Source: Seminavis robusta (Eukaryota > Bacillariophyta > Bacillariophyceae > Naviculales > Naviculaceae). Taken from it: 20,275 bases of DNA. The notes beneath the pieces are model-generated. The model saw nothing but the letters and a program-made list of their open reading frames with translations. It was not told the origin of the DNA and searched no databases. Positions within the stretch are counted from its first letter, which is position 1. The number at the start of each line of letters is the position of its first letter. Made by a program: the position numbers and the translations under genes. This document shows, in pieces, positions 1 through 7,809 of this stretch. Where the stretch lies: contig CAICTM010001958.1 in assembly GCA_903772945.1 (NCBI GenBank), forward strand, positions 1 through 20,275. Reading direction: 5' to 3'.

Positions 1-1
1 C

Positions 2-511
2 AACATATTCAATTTCGGCGCCTTTGCCAAACTTGGACTGGGAAGCATTGCCGCCGCCGCGGTTGGTCCTCCAGCACCCCCTCAACAGCGTTTGACGGCC
101 GCTCCTGAAAGATACCGACATCGCAAGATGAGCATTGGGCAACAGAGCAATGTATCAGCCTTATCTCACCCGCATCATGGGTCCGCCGGTAGTTTGTGGT
201 CGCATCCCAATAACATGAACACTTACGTGACCAGCGGCAAACGAAAGTCGCCCCAACAAAAGTTAGAAGATTGGAAAAGCCAGGTTGCGAGTCTGGAAGA
301 TAAAGCGACCGATCTGCGAACGTTGTACAGCCAGTTGCGAGAGCAAGACGAAGACGAGTGGCTCTCAACGTCTGAACAACATCGCGATAACATGTCGCCC
401 ACAGAAGGCTCAGCTCCAGTCGAGGCGGGCTTCACACCCGGCAGCCGATTTGCTGGAGGAGAGTCCAAGGAAATCGAAGCTACAAACAGCGCAGGAATTT
501 CCATGCAATAG
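2..511 (+). CDS. 3' end of unrecognised protein with short coiled coil (5' partial)
   Basis: The frame is open from the first bases of the window to a TAG at 509-511, giving the last 169 residues of a protein whose start lies outside. The visible part begins with a Gly/Ala/Pro-rich stretch, then a basic His/Ser-rich segment. A charged helix follows (KLEDWKSQVASLEDKATDL, around residues 85-115 of the visible part) with hydrophobic residues spaced as in a coiled coil. The tail is acidic and Ser/Gly/Thr-rich and ends in ISMQ. No catalytic motif or membrane segment is visible and I do not recognise the family. The low-complexity flanks and single coiled coil suit a regulatory or scaffold protein, but that is inference. 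The reading frame is favoured because it stays open without a break to the edge. Confidence 0.6.
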   Translation, partial: NIFNFGAFAKLGLGSIAAAAVGPPAPPQQRLTAAPERYRHRKMSIGQQSNVSALSHPHHGSAGSLWSHPNNMNTYVTSGKRKSPQQKLEDWKSQVASLEDKATDLRTLYSQLREQDEDEWLSTSEQHRDNMSPTEGSAPVEAGFTPGSRFAGGESKEIEATNSAGISMQ

Positions 512-1094
512 TCAGTGAGATATTTGGGATGACCGGGGCTAAGTGTATGTCAAAAGTTGCGAGTTTAGCTAGTACTAATGTAGAGCAAGTGAATCTCAAA
601 TTTCTAGGTATAGATCGATTGAAGAAACTATTTTTTGTTTTAGACGTGGGTTTTGCTTGCCGATATTCGCTGCACAAGCAGCCATCTGTGTACGGAGCCC
701 TGGCTCTGCTTTTTTAAAAGCAGAATCGCTTCATTAGAGTACAGATACATGCATGAGGCAGCTAAAGCATCGACGAATCAAGCTCTCGAAGAGACAAGCA
801 GGGCCAAGCATAAGTATCTTTCCCTACACCTAATCAAGCTGCAAGCAACCATTGCCACAAAGTACCAAACCGAATCGTGTGCAATGGGATTGCTTTTGGC
901 ACACATGGATCAAGAAATGATAAGCTGCAGTTCCAACACGAGGATTATATATTATCATTATTGATTGCATGCATGAACGTCCGAGACAAGGGACAAAATC
1001 GAATTATGTGCACTGGATTGCTTTTGCTTGCACACTGCGTAGTCAAAGAGCATCCCGGCATAGAAATGATGCAGACGATGGTTCGAGCATGCGA
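512..1094. other. Spacer with a partial copy of the HSF 3' end
   Basis: I see no supported gene here; the open frames lack ATG starts. The right part (about 868-985) resembles the 3' region of the two HSF genes: it shares GGATTGCTTTTG, then a GAGGATT element followed by ATTGATTGCATG. This looks like a third, degraded fragment of the duplicated block. Confidence 0.45.
868..985 (-). repeat. Degenerate fragment of the HSF-gene 3' end
   Basis: This stretch lines up with about 1005-1180 of the first HSF gene and 3836-3973 of the second. Shared blocks include a GTGCA...GGATTGCTTTTG element and a GAGGATT...TCAT.ATTGATTGCA element. It keeps the GCATGAAC ending seen in the second copy but not the first. 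No reading frame is kept, so I call it a relic of duplication. Confidence 0.5.
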
Positions 1095-2171
1095 TCATTT
1101 AGGTGAAGTCCAATACGCTCTGCAAGCTCCAACAGGAGGATTATTATTTGTCATCATTGATTGCACGAGCAACTGAGCCAAAGAAACTTCAGAAGGGAGG
1201 GTTGGTGCTCCAAGAACTGGGCCTTCCATCATTCGGTTTTGGGATGAAACGCTCTCAGCAACAGTACTGCTTTGGTTAGCTGGAACCATGTCATTCTGGG
1301 GAGTCGGGTGCATGAAGGCCAAGGTAGGACCAGGACGATCCAAGGGAGCAACTTCCATCTCATTGTACACGATGTGTTCTGCAAGCTGTGGGTGGCCATG
1401 GAAGAAACCAGGATGGTAGAAGGCTGACAGTCAGGTGATTGGTCAAGCAAGGGTGTAGTGAGCTGGCTATCCAAAGGCAGGTGAGGAAACGGGAAGCAGA
1501 GAAGAACCTATCATACCGTACCTCCTTGATCTGGACCAGCTGTGCAGCAAAAGGGAGGGCAACGAGACGACTTTTTGAGCTATGAACTCGTGAATGGCTG
1601 CATGGCACTGAAACTCATGAGTACGCTCATGTGAACATGTGAACTTACCATTGGTTAGACGCCGGAAACCAAATCGCCTGAGCTGTTCCAAGAAGTCATT
1701 CCATGACATTGCTTCCAAGAAGAGACTTGGTTCATGCAGTGACTTTAGTCTTCAAATGATAAATGGGATGATGGCTGAATCCATGGCTTCGTGTACGCAA
1801 CAGAATGCACAGGACTTACACTGGTAACACTCTGTTGCAGAACTGCTCTTGGTTGTGGACCCTGAAGGCCCGGCCATGATCCTGAAAGGACACAATAGCT
1901 TCTGTGGTAACCAAAGCAAAGCAAAGTACATGAGGATGGTCCCTTCACCCTTATGATCACGCGGAATGTCCGCACCAAATCCAACCTTGGGGTCTTCTGG
2001 GGTTCGGAGTCCGGAGCTAGGGGAATGACTGACACTCAACTCACCTATCTCAGCGTCAATACCGCAAGGTGCCCAGGATAGCAACATGTGCAGCAGCTCT
2101 GGGAAACGTTGGCGCAGTTCATCATGCAGTGCAGGAGTACCGGTACTGCTACTAGTAGAAGGATTGCTCAT
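1095..2171 (-). CDS. HSF-type DNA-binding domain protein, copy 1 (four exons)
   Basis: Exons on the minus strand are 2171-2045, 1901-1820, 1725-1649 and 1423-1095, joining without a frame break to 204 residues. Donors are GTGAGT, GTAAGT and GTAAGT; acceptors are CAG, AAG and CAG. The ATG at 2171-2169 is the first in frame. The HSF DNA-binding domain spans residues 23-117: RQRFPELLHMLL, then IVSFQDHGRAFRVH, then VLP.LF, then the recognition helix SWNDFLEQLRRFGFRRLT, then the wing AFYHPGFFHGHPQL. HSFs are nuclear transcription factors that bind GAA/TTC heat-shock elements, and the family is expanded in diatoms. Two residues are unusual: the helix has Glu83 where HSFs have a DNA-contacting Arg (SFVRQL type), and the usual Trp before the DHGRAF-like segment is Phe. 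There is no HR-A/B coiled coil, so trimerisation is doubtful. The tail (APTLPSEVSLAQLLVQSM) is unassigned. The splice model is inferred, but all four exons recur in copy 2. Confidence 0.85.
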
Positions 2172-2667
2172 CTTGGTCCCTAAAAAGTATCGTTGCAAGG
2201 CATATTTCGCCCACTATGCATGCTAGTAGCTAGCTAGGCAACCCGTATTGACAACACGCCCTTTTGCGGAAGTGAATGGGGTGACACTAATAAATTTGAA
2301 ATGAGAACCGCGCATTACGTAGAGACGTAGAGGCCCGTAACTAGCTACCAGGTACCTGTACCGGTAGCTGAATAGTACGGTAGTACTCTTTAGTACTACT
2401 CGGAGTTAACAGTACTCGATAAGTCGTACTCCAAGTACTAGTCAGACATTTTACAGTGCATGTACTCGGGACATATTATGGACATTGCACGTAAACTAAA
2501 GAGAAGCAACATTGTAGCGGCTCCTTTTTTAAAGGACTTGGATGCCGCCATGCCGCCGCCTTTCGATTGATAGTCACAGATGTATGCCCCGCAAAGGCAA
2601 CAGGAATGAATTAACAAAAAGACAGAAATGACTCAGGCTTTCCCAATCACATTCTTGTGATGAAGCC
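2172..2667. promoter_or_regulatory. Upstream region of HSF copy 1, rich in short palindromes
   Basis: No gene is seen. The part nearest the start codon is related to the region upstream of HSF copy 2: both have an AATGAGAA element, and AGACATTTTAC occurs near 2445 and 5140. The middle (2220-2430) carries TAGCTAGC and GTACCGGTA-type palindromes. A stem-loop at 2635-2668 pairs AGGCTT with AAGCCT and ATCACA with TGTGAT around a TTCT loop. A promoter role is inferred from position. Confidence 0.35.
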
Positions 2668-2668
2668 T
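2635..2668. repeat. Two-part stem-loop
   Basis: Arms AGGCTT/AAGCCT (2635-2640, 2663-2668) enclose ATCACA/TGTGAT (2646-2651, 2656-2661) with a four-base loop. The stem is interrupted by a five-base bulge on one side and one base on the other. It sits at the left border of the second duplicated element. Confidence 0.5.
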
Positions 2669-3110
2669 TTGGGCAAAATGCCACGTCATTGTGAATCACG
2701 AACCAATCAGTCTTGGAAAGATTGAAATTAAAGCCGACAGAGCTGTGTTTACGTTAAATAGACTTGTCGAAATCCATACAACCAAATCCACAACATTTCT
2801 TCAAGTCCACATCTGGAGCCAACAAGAGTCTCCTGAGTACCTACGTACCTACTGGACGTGCTACCGTTACCGTACTGGGCTCCTTGAGGACGTAGAATTG
2901 GAGGTGCGGGATTGTATTCCGGTATTGGAAGTGCGGTTCGTGCGAACCGCAGAGGCCCCGCCAGAGGTGCAGAGCCCGGGCAGTGCATTGGATGAGCGGA
3001 CCAACCATGATGACCTTCAAACGGGTAGTGTGGTCCAACAGATTACCTCCCAATTGGCAGGCTACCTAGCAACCGTAGTTGATTACTGCAAGAACGAAGA
3101 GGGATCATAG
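2664..3110 (+). CDS. Possible terminal exon or gene fragment in element B, copy 1
   Basis: The frame is open from 2664 to a TAG at 3108-3110 (148 codons) but has no ATG; the earliest usable start is a GTG at 2691. The product from there would be 139 residues, with a beta-like stretch (FTLNRLVEIHTTKSTTF), an acidic middle (LLEDVELEVRDCIPVLEV) and a polar tail. I recognise no family. An acceptor-like TGATGAAG just before 2664 would allow it to be a last exon. The related copy at 6398-6823 is broken in this frame, although its stop TAG is kept. Either only this copy is coding or the frame is open by chance. Confidence 0.25.
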   Translation, partial: SLWAKCHVIVNHEPISLGKIEIKADRAVFTLNRLVEIHTTKSTTFLQVHIWSQQESPEYLRTYWTCYRYRTGLLEDVELEVRDCIPVLEVRFVRTAEAPPEVQSPGSALDERTNHDDLQTGSVVQQITSQLAGYLATVVDYCKNEEGS

Positions 3111-3111
3111 T
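2668..3111 (+). repeat. Duplicated element B, copy 1
   Basis: This segment is homologous to 6398-6823. Shared blocks include GCCACGTCATT, CAGTCTTGGAAA, AAGAGTCTCCTGA and CAGAGCCC, and both end in GAA..(A)GAGGG/GAAGGGTCGTAGT-type sequence. Each copy lies upstream of one HSF gene, so element B and the HSF gene were probably duplicated together. Confidence 0.65.
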
Positions 3112-3219
3112 CTCAGTGGTGTCGGAAGGATGGCATACTGGTGTCGTAGGTCTGGTAGACCAACGGTCAGGCCCTGATGGCTGTACTGTACGTGCTGGCA
3201 GCTGAAGTCAAGATGAGAG

Positions 3220-3257
3220 CGATTCGATTCCGATTCGATTCGATTTGATTTTGATTG
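3220..3257. repeat. Imperfect CGATT microsatellite
   Basis: About seven imperfect units of CGATT run through this stretch, drifting to TGATT and TTGATT on the right. It is not inside a supported gene. Confidence 0.8.
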
Positions 3258-3333
3258 ACGCAGCGGTAAAATGAATGTGTGGTACCATGTACCAGTACGG
3301 TAGAGTAGCTTTTTTCCAAGTGTGTCCTAGTAG

Positions 3334-3708
3334 GCAGGCTGCCATGAAAACGAGGGACGAGGACAACTGCCACTGCCCACCAAAACGAAGGCAGATGTAT
3401 TCAGGAACAGCTTCCACAGGATCACCTGGAGCGCAGAGCGAATCTTCAATGACTCTGGCCAGCTCTTGGGCCTCCATTTTCTCGTCCGAGACATTGCGAG
3501 AGGCGACAAATTCATTGTGCGGGTTCTTCCATACTACGAGGCAGCCTTGCGGACCTCCAACAACTTTTTTAAAAAAAAGGATGCACGATGGCTGATTTGG
3601 AGGTGGTTTTGTGGCTCCTCACTCATGGATACGGCATTCGAGAAGGCCAACCTCGTGCACTCTATTCGGCCGGAATTCATCCGGCACATATTTGGTATTG
3701 GTATGTAG
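3334..3708 (+). CDS. Unresolved open frame, possible gene fragment
   Basis: The plus frame is open from 3334 to a TAG at 3706-3708 (124 codons) and reads like a globular protein (for example RDIARGDKFIVRVLPYYEAA, then KDARWLIWRWFCGSS). It has no ATG near its left end. The minus strand over 3208-3590 is also open and equally protein-like (CLVVWKNPHNEFVASRN, then KMEAQELARVIEDSL). The fraction of RNY codons is similar on both strands, so I cannot choose. A run of six T and eight A lies at 3564-3577. Neither product is recognised. It may be an exon or a gene relic on one strand. Confidence 0.25.
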   Translation, partial: AGCHENEGRGQLPLPTKTKADVFRNSFHRITWSAERIFNDSGQLLGLHFLVRDIARGDKFIVRVLPYYEAALRTSNNFFKKKDARWLIWRWFCGSSLMDTAFEKANLVHSIRPEFIRHIFGIGM

Positions 3709-3867
3709 TGGTCATTATCGGAGAACATGCAGGAGTCCTAACACCAAAATTGCGGCTCTCTTGCTCCCTAAGGTACGTTCCTTGTCTGTTCCGCAAAAAA
3801 CAGGTTTTTAGCTAGCTACCATGTACTGGTACCGGTAGTGTGCACTGGGATTGCTTTTGTGCATTGA

Positions 3868-4052
3868 TCAATCGGGCATCCCGAGGAAATCCGTACCATG
3901 CCCATGATCCACCAAATCCTCCTCAGTTCCAGCAGGAGGATTTTTGTCATCATTGATTGCATGAACAACTGAGACACTGAAGCTCCAGAAAGGAGGGTGG
4001 GTGCCCCAGGAACTGGATCTGCTATCATCCTCTGCGCTGGAACCATGGCATG
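3868..4052 (-). pseudogene. Decaying former C-terminal tail of HSF copy 2
   Basis: Beyond the TAG at 4055-4053 the homology to copy 1's last exon continues: GAPTLLSGASVSQLFMQSMM here matches GAPTLPSEVSLAQLLVQSMM there. Copy 1's segment NQSSTVAESVS has no counterpart here. A four-base loss after the codons for MMT shifts the frame. In the shifted frame an acidic tail is still readable (EEDLVDHGHGTDFLGMPD, stop at 3870-3868). This region is probably now 3' UTR or dead coding sequence. Confidence 0.6.
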
Positions 4053-4929
4053 CTAGGGAGTCGGATGAATCAAGGCCAAGTTTGGACCAGGTCGATCCAA
4101 GGGAGCAATCTCCGTCTCATTGTACACAATGTGTTCTGCAAGCTGTGGTTGGTGATGCGAGAAATGAAGATGGTAGAAGGCTGATAGTCAGGTGATCGGT
4201 CAAGGGTGGAGTGAGCTGGCTATCCAGAGGTGATGAAACGGGAAGCAGAGCAGAACCTATCATACCTCCTTGATCCGGACCAGCTGTGCAGCAAAAGGGA
4301 AGGCCAATAGGTGACTTTTTGAGCTATGAACTCGTGAATGGCTGCATGACACTGAAAACTCATGAGTAGGCTCATGTGAACTTACCATTGGTTAGACGCC
4401 GGAAACCAAATCGCCTGAGCTGCTCCAAGAAGTCATTCCATGACATTGCTTCCAAGAAGAGACTGGTTTGGATCAATCATGCAGGGCCGAACATGCAGTG
4501 ACTTTAGTCTTCAGATGATAAACATGATGATGCTTCAATGTGGAAAAGATGAACACAACTTACACTGGTAGCACTCTTTCACAGAACTGCTCTTGGTTGT
4601 GGATCCTGAAGGCCCGGCCATGATCCTGAAAGGACACAATAGCTTCTGTCGGAACCAGAGCAACGCGCAGAATGAAGGCTGTTCATGAGTCCAACCTGTA
4701 TGATACTGGTACTGACAGTCACTCAAATGAGGATAGTCCCTCCATAGGAATCATCCCTTTTGGGGTTAGGGAAAACGGACTCACCTGTGTCTGGATCAAT
4801 ACCGGAAGATGCCCTGGATAGCACCATGTGCAGCAACCCTGGGAAACGTTGACGCTGTGCATCAATGCAGAGCGAAATCGTGGGAGGAAGACGTATTGCT
4901 GGTTCTTGAGCTCTACTAGGATTGCTCAT
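4053..4929 (-). CDS. HSF-type DNA-binding domain protein, copy 2 (four exons, truncated tail)
   Basis: Exons on the minus strand are 4929-4785, 4645-4564, 4462-4386 and 4180-4053, joining in frame to 143 residues. Exons 2 and 3 have the same lengths as in copy 1 (82 and 77 nt); exon 3 differs by one synonymous base and exon 2 by five bases. Donors are GTGAGT, GTAAGT and GTAAGT; acceptors are all CAG. The DNA-binding domain is complete (RQRFPGLLHM, FQDHGRAFRIH, the same recognition helix with Glu89, and wing FYHLHFSHHQPQL). The N-terminus differs (AQEPAIRLPPTISL). A CAG-to-TAG change after HPTP ends the protein about 60 residues before copy 1 does. It may be a DNA-binding-domain-only product or an early pseudogene. 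The near-identity of exons 2 and 3 argues for recent duplication, constraint, or both. Confidence 0.75.
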
Positions 4930-6397
4930 CTTGGTGCCTAATAGTCTCGATCGCAAAGCAAATTTATTTGGGCTACTATTTATGATAGATAGCGATAGCC
5001 TGCTGGTCAGCTGAGTAGCTGGCGATCCACTGTCTACTAATGCTCACGCTGTGTAAAAATTGGAATGAGAAGCCTAAAATAAGAGAGCCCTAAATAATGT
5101 AGCGGTCATAAGACGCCACACTTGGCTACTTATAGAGGTAGACATTTTACGAGAACAGACCCCACAGATACTGACATAAAGACTTCGAGGCGGCCGACAG
5201 TTCTCGGGTGCCACGGAAGGAAGAAGCCTTTGTATGACTGATAGCAAACTTTCTCATCTGTCGTCTCTGGCCATTATTGACTACTAGCTAGCTAGTTAGA
5301 CTACAAGTTGACTCGACTCATAGACTCTAGACTCTAGATCTCACACCTCACCCACCCACAACGTTCTCCCGACATGGCTTGCTTAGACTGCAACGGAAAG
5401 ATAGAGCTAGGGTTATGAGGGAAGCAGTCACAAGAGCCAGTCAATCAACTGAACTGCTTGGGCAGCCAACCAAGATGACAATGGTGTCTCTTCGCGAGAT
5501 TCCTACACGCACCTCCGAACCTATGTGACTGTACTCAGTACCGTGGTACACGACTGCATAATAAAGGTACGCGACCAAAGATTCTTGGTACACGACCAAG
5601 GATTCTTGGTACACGACTGGTTCTGTTTTTTGTCTAAAGCTTTCGGCCTCTTCCACCCCGGCTGCTCAGTTCAGTGTTCGGGTAACAGCTCTGGGTTTGT
5701 GCGCTAGATAGCTCCAAGTAATCCCACGCTGTTCCCAAATCTTGCACTACTTCGACATGGAACAATGAGGCGCGCGTACCTGGTTTTACCTACTCCTAAT
5801 GAACTGCCCGTGCCATCTAGAGTGCGGATGGCTGGGTGCTGGATGGGAGTCGAGGATGACTCGACTCCTTGACAATTCGAAGGAGGAACCTGTGATCTCG
5901 GACTCCTGATAAACCCACCCACACTTTTCCAAGATCTTCGCTAGCCTTGGGCGGCCAGCAAGCCAAAGCCTATTGGCTAGACGCTGGAAATGTAAAGAAA
6001 AGCCGCAAAAAGCATCCACCAGCTTCTGGCAAGACCAACACTCCTTGGTTCCTGGATGTGTTTACATGTACTGCAGGGCCATCGTATGGCTGGCCAGTCA
6101 AATGGCAGGAAAGACTCGCGAGCAATCTGGTGATTCTGGTCGGGAACAATTAACAACCACGTCACATCAGCCATTTCGGAGGCCTCGCTGCTGGCTGTGA
6201 CAGGTAACACATTTTTTCAATTCAATCCGTTGGTTTTGTACAAGTAGATGTGACTAATACTATAAGACTATTGACACGATTCCAACGACGACTATCTAAT
6301 GAAACACTTCGATTTATTGGTGATCACAATGTCATTGTCTGTCACTTCAGACAATATGAGAATCACAAGACAGAACGCTACGATACTTCTGACTCTC
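4930..6397. other. Long spacer upstream of HSF copy 2
   Basis: The left 200 bases resemble the region upstream of HSF copy 1. The rest, about 1 kb, has no counterpart in copy 1 and looks like an insertion here or a loss there. It holds TAGCTAGC palindromes near 5283, a 21-nt tandem repeat at 5566-5620, and several short open frames on both strands (5700-6210), none with a good ATG start or a recognisable product. Confidence 0.4.
5566..5620. repeat. 21-nt tandem repeat, about 2.6 copies
   Basis: Units start at 5566, 5587 and 5608 with GGTACRCGACCAARGATTCTT-type sequence; the third is cut off after GGTACACGACTGG. A related GGTACACGACTGC lies at 5545-5557. The period is a multiple of three and is read as a seven-residue repeat in one frame, but no gene can be supported. 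Confidence 0.75.
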
Positions 6398-6823
6398 TTA
6401 GGCATTCTGCCACGTCATTCTAAATCAGGAGTATTTCAGTCTTGGAAAACATTCAGAAAACAGCCGGCTTAGCTGTATTTACGTTGTGTGTCTCGCAGCA
6501 GTCCATATCTTGACCCCAACAACCAAAGTCCACCACATTTCAAGGTTTGGGAGCCACGTTCAAGAGTCTCCTGAATGTCTACCGTACTTGACGAGCTACC
6601 GGTGCCGGTGCTTGCAATTGGCTCCTGAGGATATCCCGATGTATCGTATCGGAGAGGTACCGTACGTGCGATACCGCAGAGGTGCAGGTGAGGCGGCGCT
6701 CCCCCAGAGGTTCAGAGCCCAGGGGCGTGTGATGAGCTTTCGCACCTGATACCCCTTCAAATTGGTAGTGTTGGCTGATTGCCTAACCAGCTGATGATCC
6801 CAAGAACATAGAAGGGTCGTAGT
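6398..6823 (+). repeat. Duplicated element B, copy 2 (degenerate)
   Basis: Homologous to 2668-3111 in the same orientation. Small indels break the frame that is open in copy 1, for example just after CAGTCTTGGAAA. Its place upstream of HSF copy 2 mirrors copy 1, though at about 1.5 kb rather than 0.5 kb from the start codon. Confidence 0.6.
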
Positions 6824-6935
6824 ATTCTTGTTTGCATAATATATGGTTGTACGGTAGCCATGGGGAACGGGACCACGACTTCGAGCATCAACCTCGAGAG
6901 GTACGGTAAGCATGTCTGTCTCTCATGCTACCGTA

Positions 6936-6985
6936 AAGGGCAAACGAGGGACGAAGCATGAAGGGCAAACGAGGGACGAAGCATG
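6936..6985. repeat. Perfect 25-nt tandem duplication
   Basis: Bases 6936-6960 and 6961-6985 are identical; each begins AAGGGCAAACG and ends ACGAAGCATG. Confidence 0.9.
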
Positions 6986-7082
6986 ACCAACACGGTGTCG
7001 TCGCCACAATTTCCTTCCTCTAGCCCTCTGACCTGACTTTTCTGTTTCAATTGATCCGCAAGAAACAGGTACTATCTGGCTA

Positions 7083-7198
7083 CTGGTACCAGGTACCATG
7101 TAGTACCGGTACGGTACGGTACGATGTGGTATATCTGCACAAGTATACCATTGGTTATTATAGTTTTTATTAGGTCTTTACTGGTACGGTACGGTAGG
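7083..7198. repeat. Cluster of GTACCGGTAC-type palindromes
   Basis: Overlapping copies of GGTACC, GTACCGGTAC and GGTACGGTAC occur at 7084-7098, 7103-7122 and 7181-7198. The same short palindrome recurs through the spacers but I did not see it in the well-supported coding exons. Confidence 0.6.
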
Positions 7199-7332
7199 GT
7201 ATCTATAAATCATGAATGAAAGAGGGATGAGGGTTGAAGTCTTTTTTGTGCGGTTTCCAAAACTCTTGCAGGAACAAGTAGATGATATAAGTCAAATCAA
7301 GTCAAGATAAGATCAGAGAATGGGTATAAGAG

Positions 7333-7809
7333 TTAATCCATGGACTTGGTTCGTCTCATGGACTTTTTTCGCCCTCGTTGTTCTTTGTGATTGATGGATT
7401 CTTTGAGCATACGATTTCGTTCTTTGCTTGGCGTTTGTTTCATGACGTTGCAAAAGGCTTCAATGTCTTCTAGGTGGTCTTGCATAGAGGATGACCCGCC
7501 AATGGAAGAGTTCATGGATCCATCGGCCATGCTACCTCTTCGACTGTTCGGGCCACTACTAGTGCCCATGCTAGCACTGTCCCGAAAGACCGAAGGCATC
7601 TTGTTACTGATGCTACTGTGACGCAGATTGCGGATCTTGGCCGGCATTCGTGGACTTTCCAGAGCCGACTGGTCCATCGACTTGGTGCGACGAGGCCGTT
7701 GGCTCTTCTTACTGGTGGGAGTCCCAGGAGAGTCAGGGTCCGCTTCCACTGATAACAATTCCATAGATACCTCCACACTGGCACTCGCGGGATCAGAGAA
7801 AAAACCCAT
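7333..7809 (-). CDS. Small Ser/Arg-rich protein with duplicated RRTKSMD motif
   Basis: A single exon of 158 residues runs from the ATG at 7809-7807 to TAA at 7335-7333. The family is not recognised. The protein is hydrophilic and probably disordered. RRTKSMD occurs at residues 40-46 and again as the last seven residues (152-158), with RRGSM at 90-94 and KKSM at 148-151. These match the R-x-x-S pattern used by basophilic kinases. A helical segment (HLEDIEAFCNVMKQ, 112-125) precedes the basic C-terminus. The frame stays open upstream: an alternative ATG at 7908 would add a hydrophobic leader, but I prefer 7809 because the leader is T-rich and UTR-like. A role as a phosphorylated adaptor is inference only. 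Confidence 0.7.
   Translation of the reverse strand: MGFFSDPASASVEVSMELLSVEADPDSPGTPTSKKSQRPRRTKSMDQSALESPRMPAKIRNLRHSSISNKMPSVFRDSASMGTSSGPNSRRGSMADGSMNSSIGGSSSMQDHLEDIEAFCNVMKQTPSKERNRMLKESINHKEQRGRKKSMRRTKSMD

Larger units (their letters stand above)
3112..4052. other. Spacer between the duplicated blocks
   Basis: It contains a CGATT microsatellite, a stretch open on both strands (3208-3708), one GGTACCGGTA palindrome (3828-3837), and on the right the decayed 3' part of HSF copy 2. I see no complete gene. Confidence 0.4.
6824..7332. other. Spacer with tandem and palindromic repeats
   Basis: No gene is seen. It contains a perfect 25-nt tandem duplication (6936-6985) and the densest cluster of GTACCGGTAC/GGTACGGTAC motifs in the window (7083-7198). 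Its right end is the likely 3' region of the gene at 7333-7809. Confidence 0.4.

Noticed and set aside
1467..1718. Read-through of the third HSF donor, giving a wing-like CHAAIHEF stretch
   Set aside because: Copy 2 has a stop codon at the equivalent place, and splicing to 1423 (and 4180 in copy 2) gives a much better wing, AFYHPGFFHGHPQL, in phase.
1752..2198. Single minus-strand ORF of 148 codons over HSF exons 1-2
   Set aside because: It starts with TTG and runs through intron 1 into a different frame of exon 2; the spliced frame gives the HSF domain.
4535..4726. Minus-strand ORF similar to part of the one above (RIMAGPSGSTTKSSS)
   Set aside because: It is an out-of-frame reading of HSF exon 2; the similarity is due to the DNA duplication.
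5786..6210. Overlapping ORFs on both strands upstream of element B2
   Set aside because: No convincing ATG starts, no family resemblance, and no splice partners that I could identify.
7083..7198. Repeat cluster considered as a CRISPR array or transposon end
   Set aside because: There are no regular spacers, no repeat of suitable length and no transposase; it is a cluster of short palindromes.
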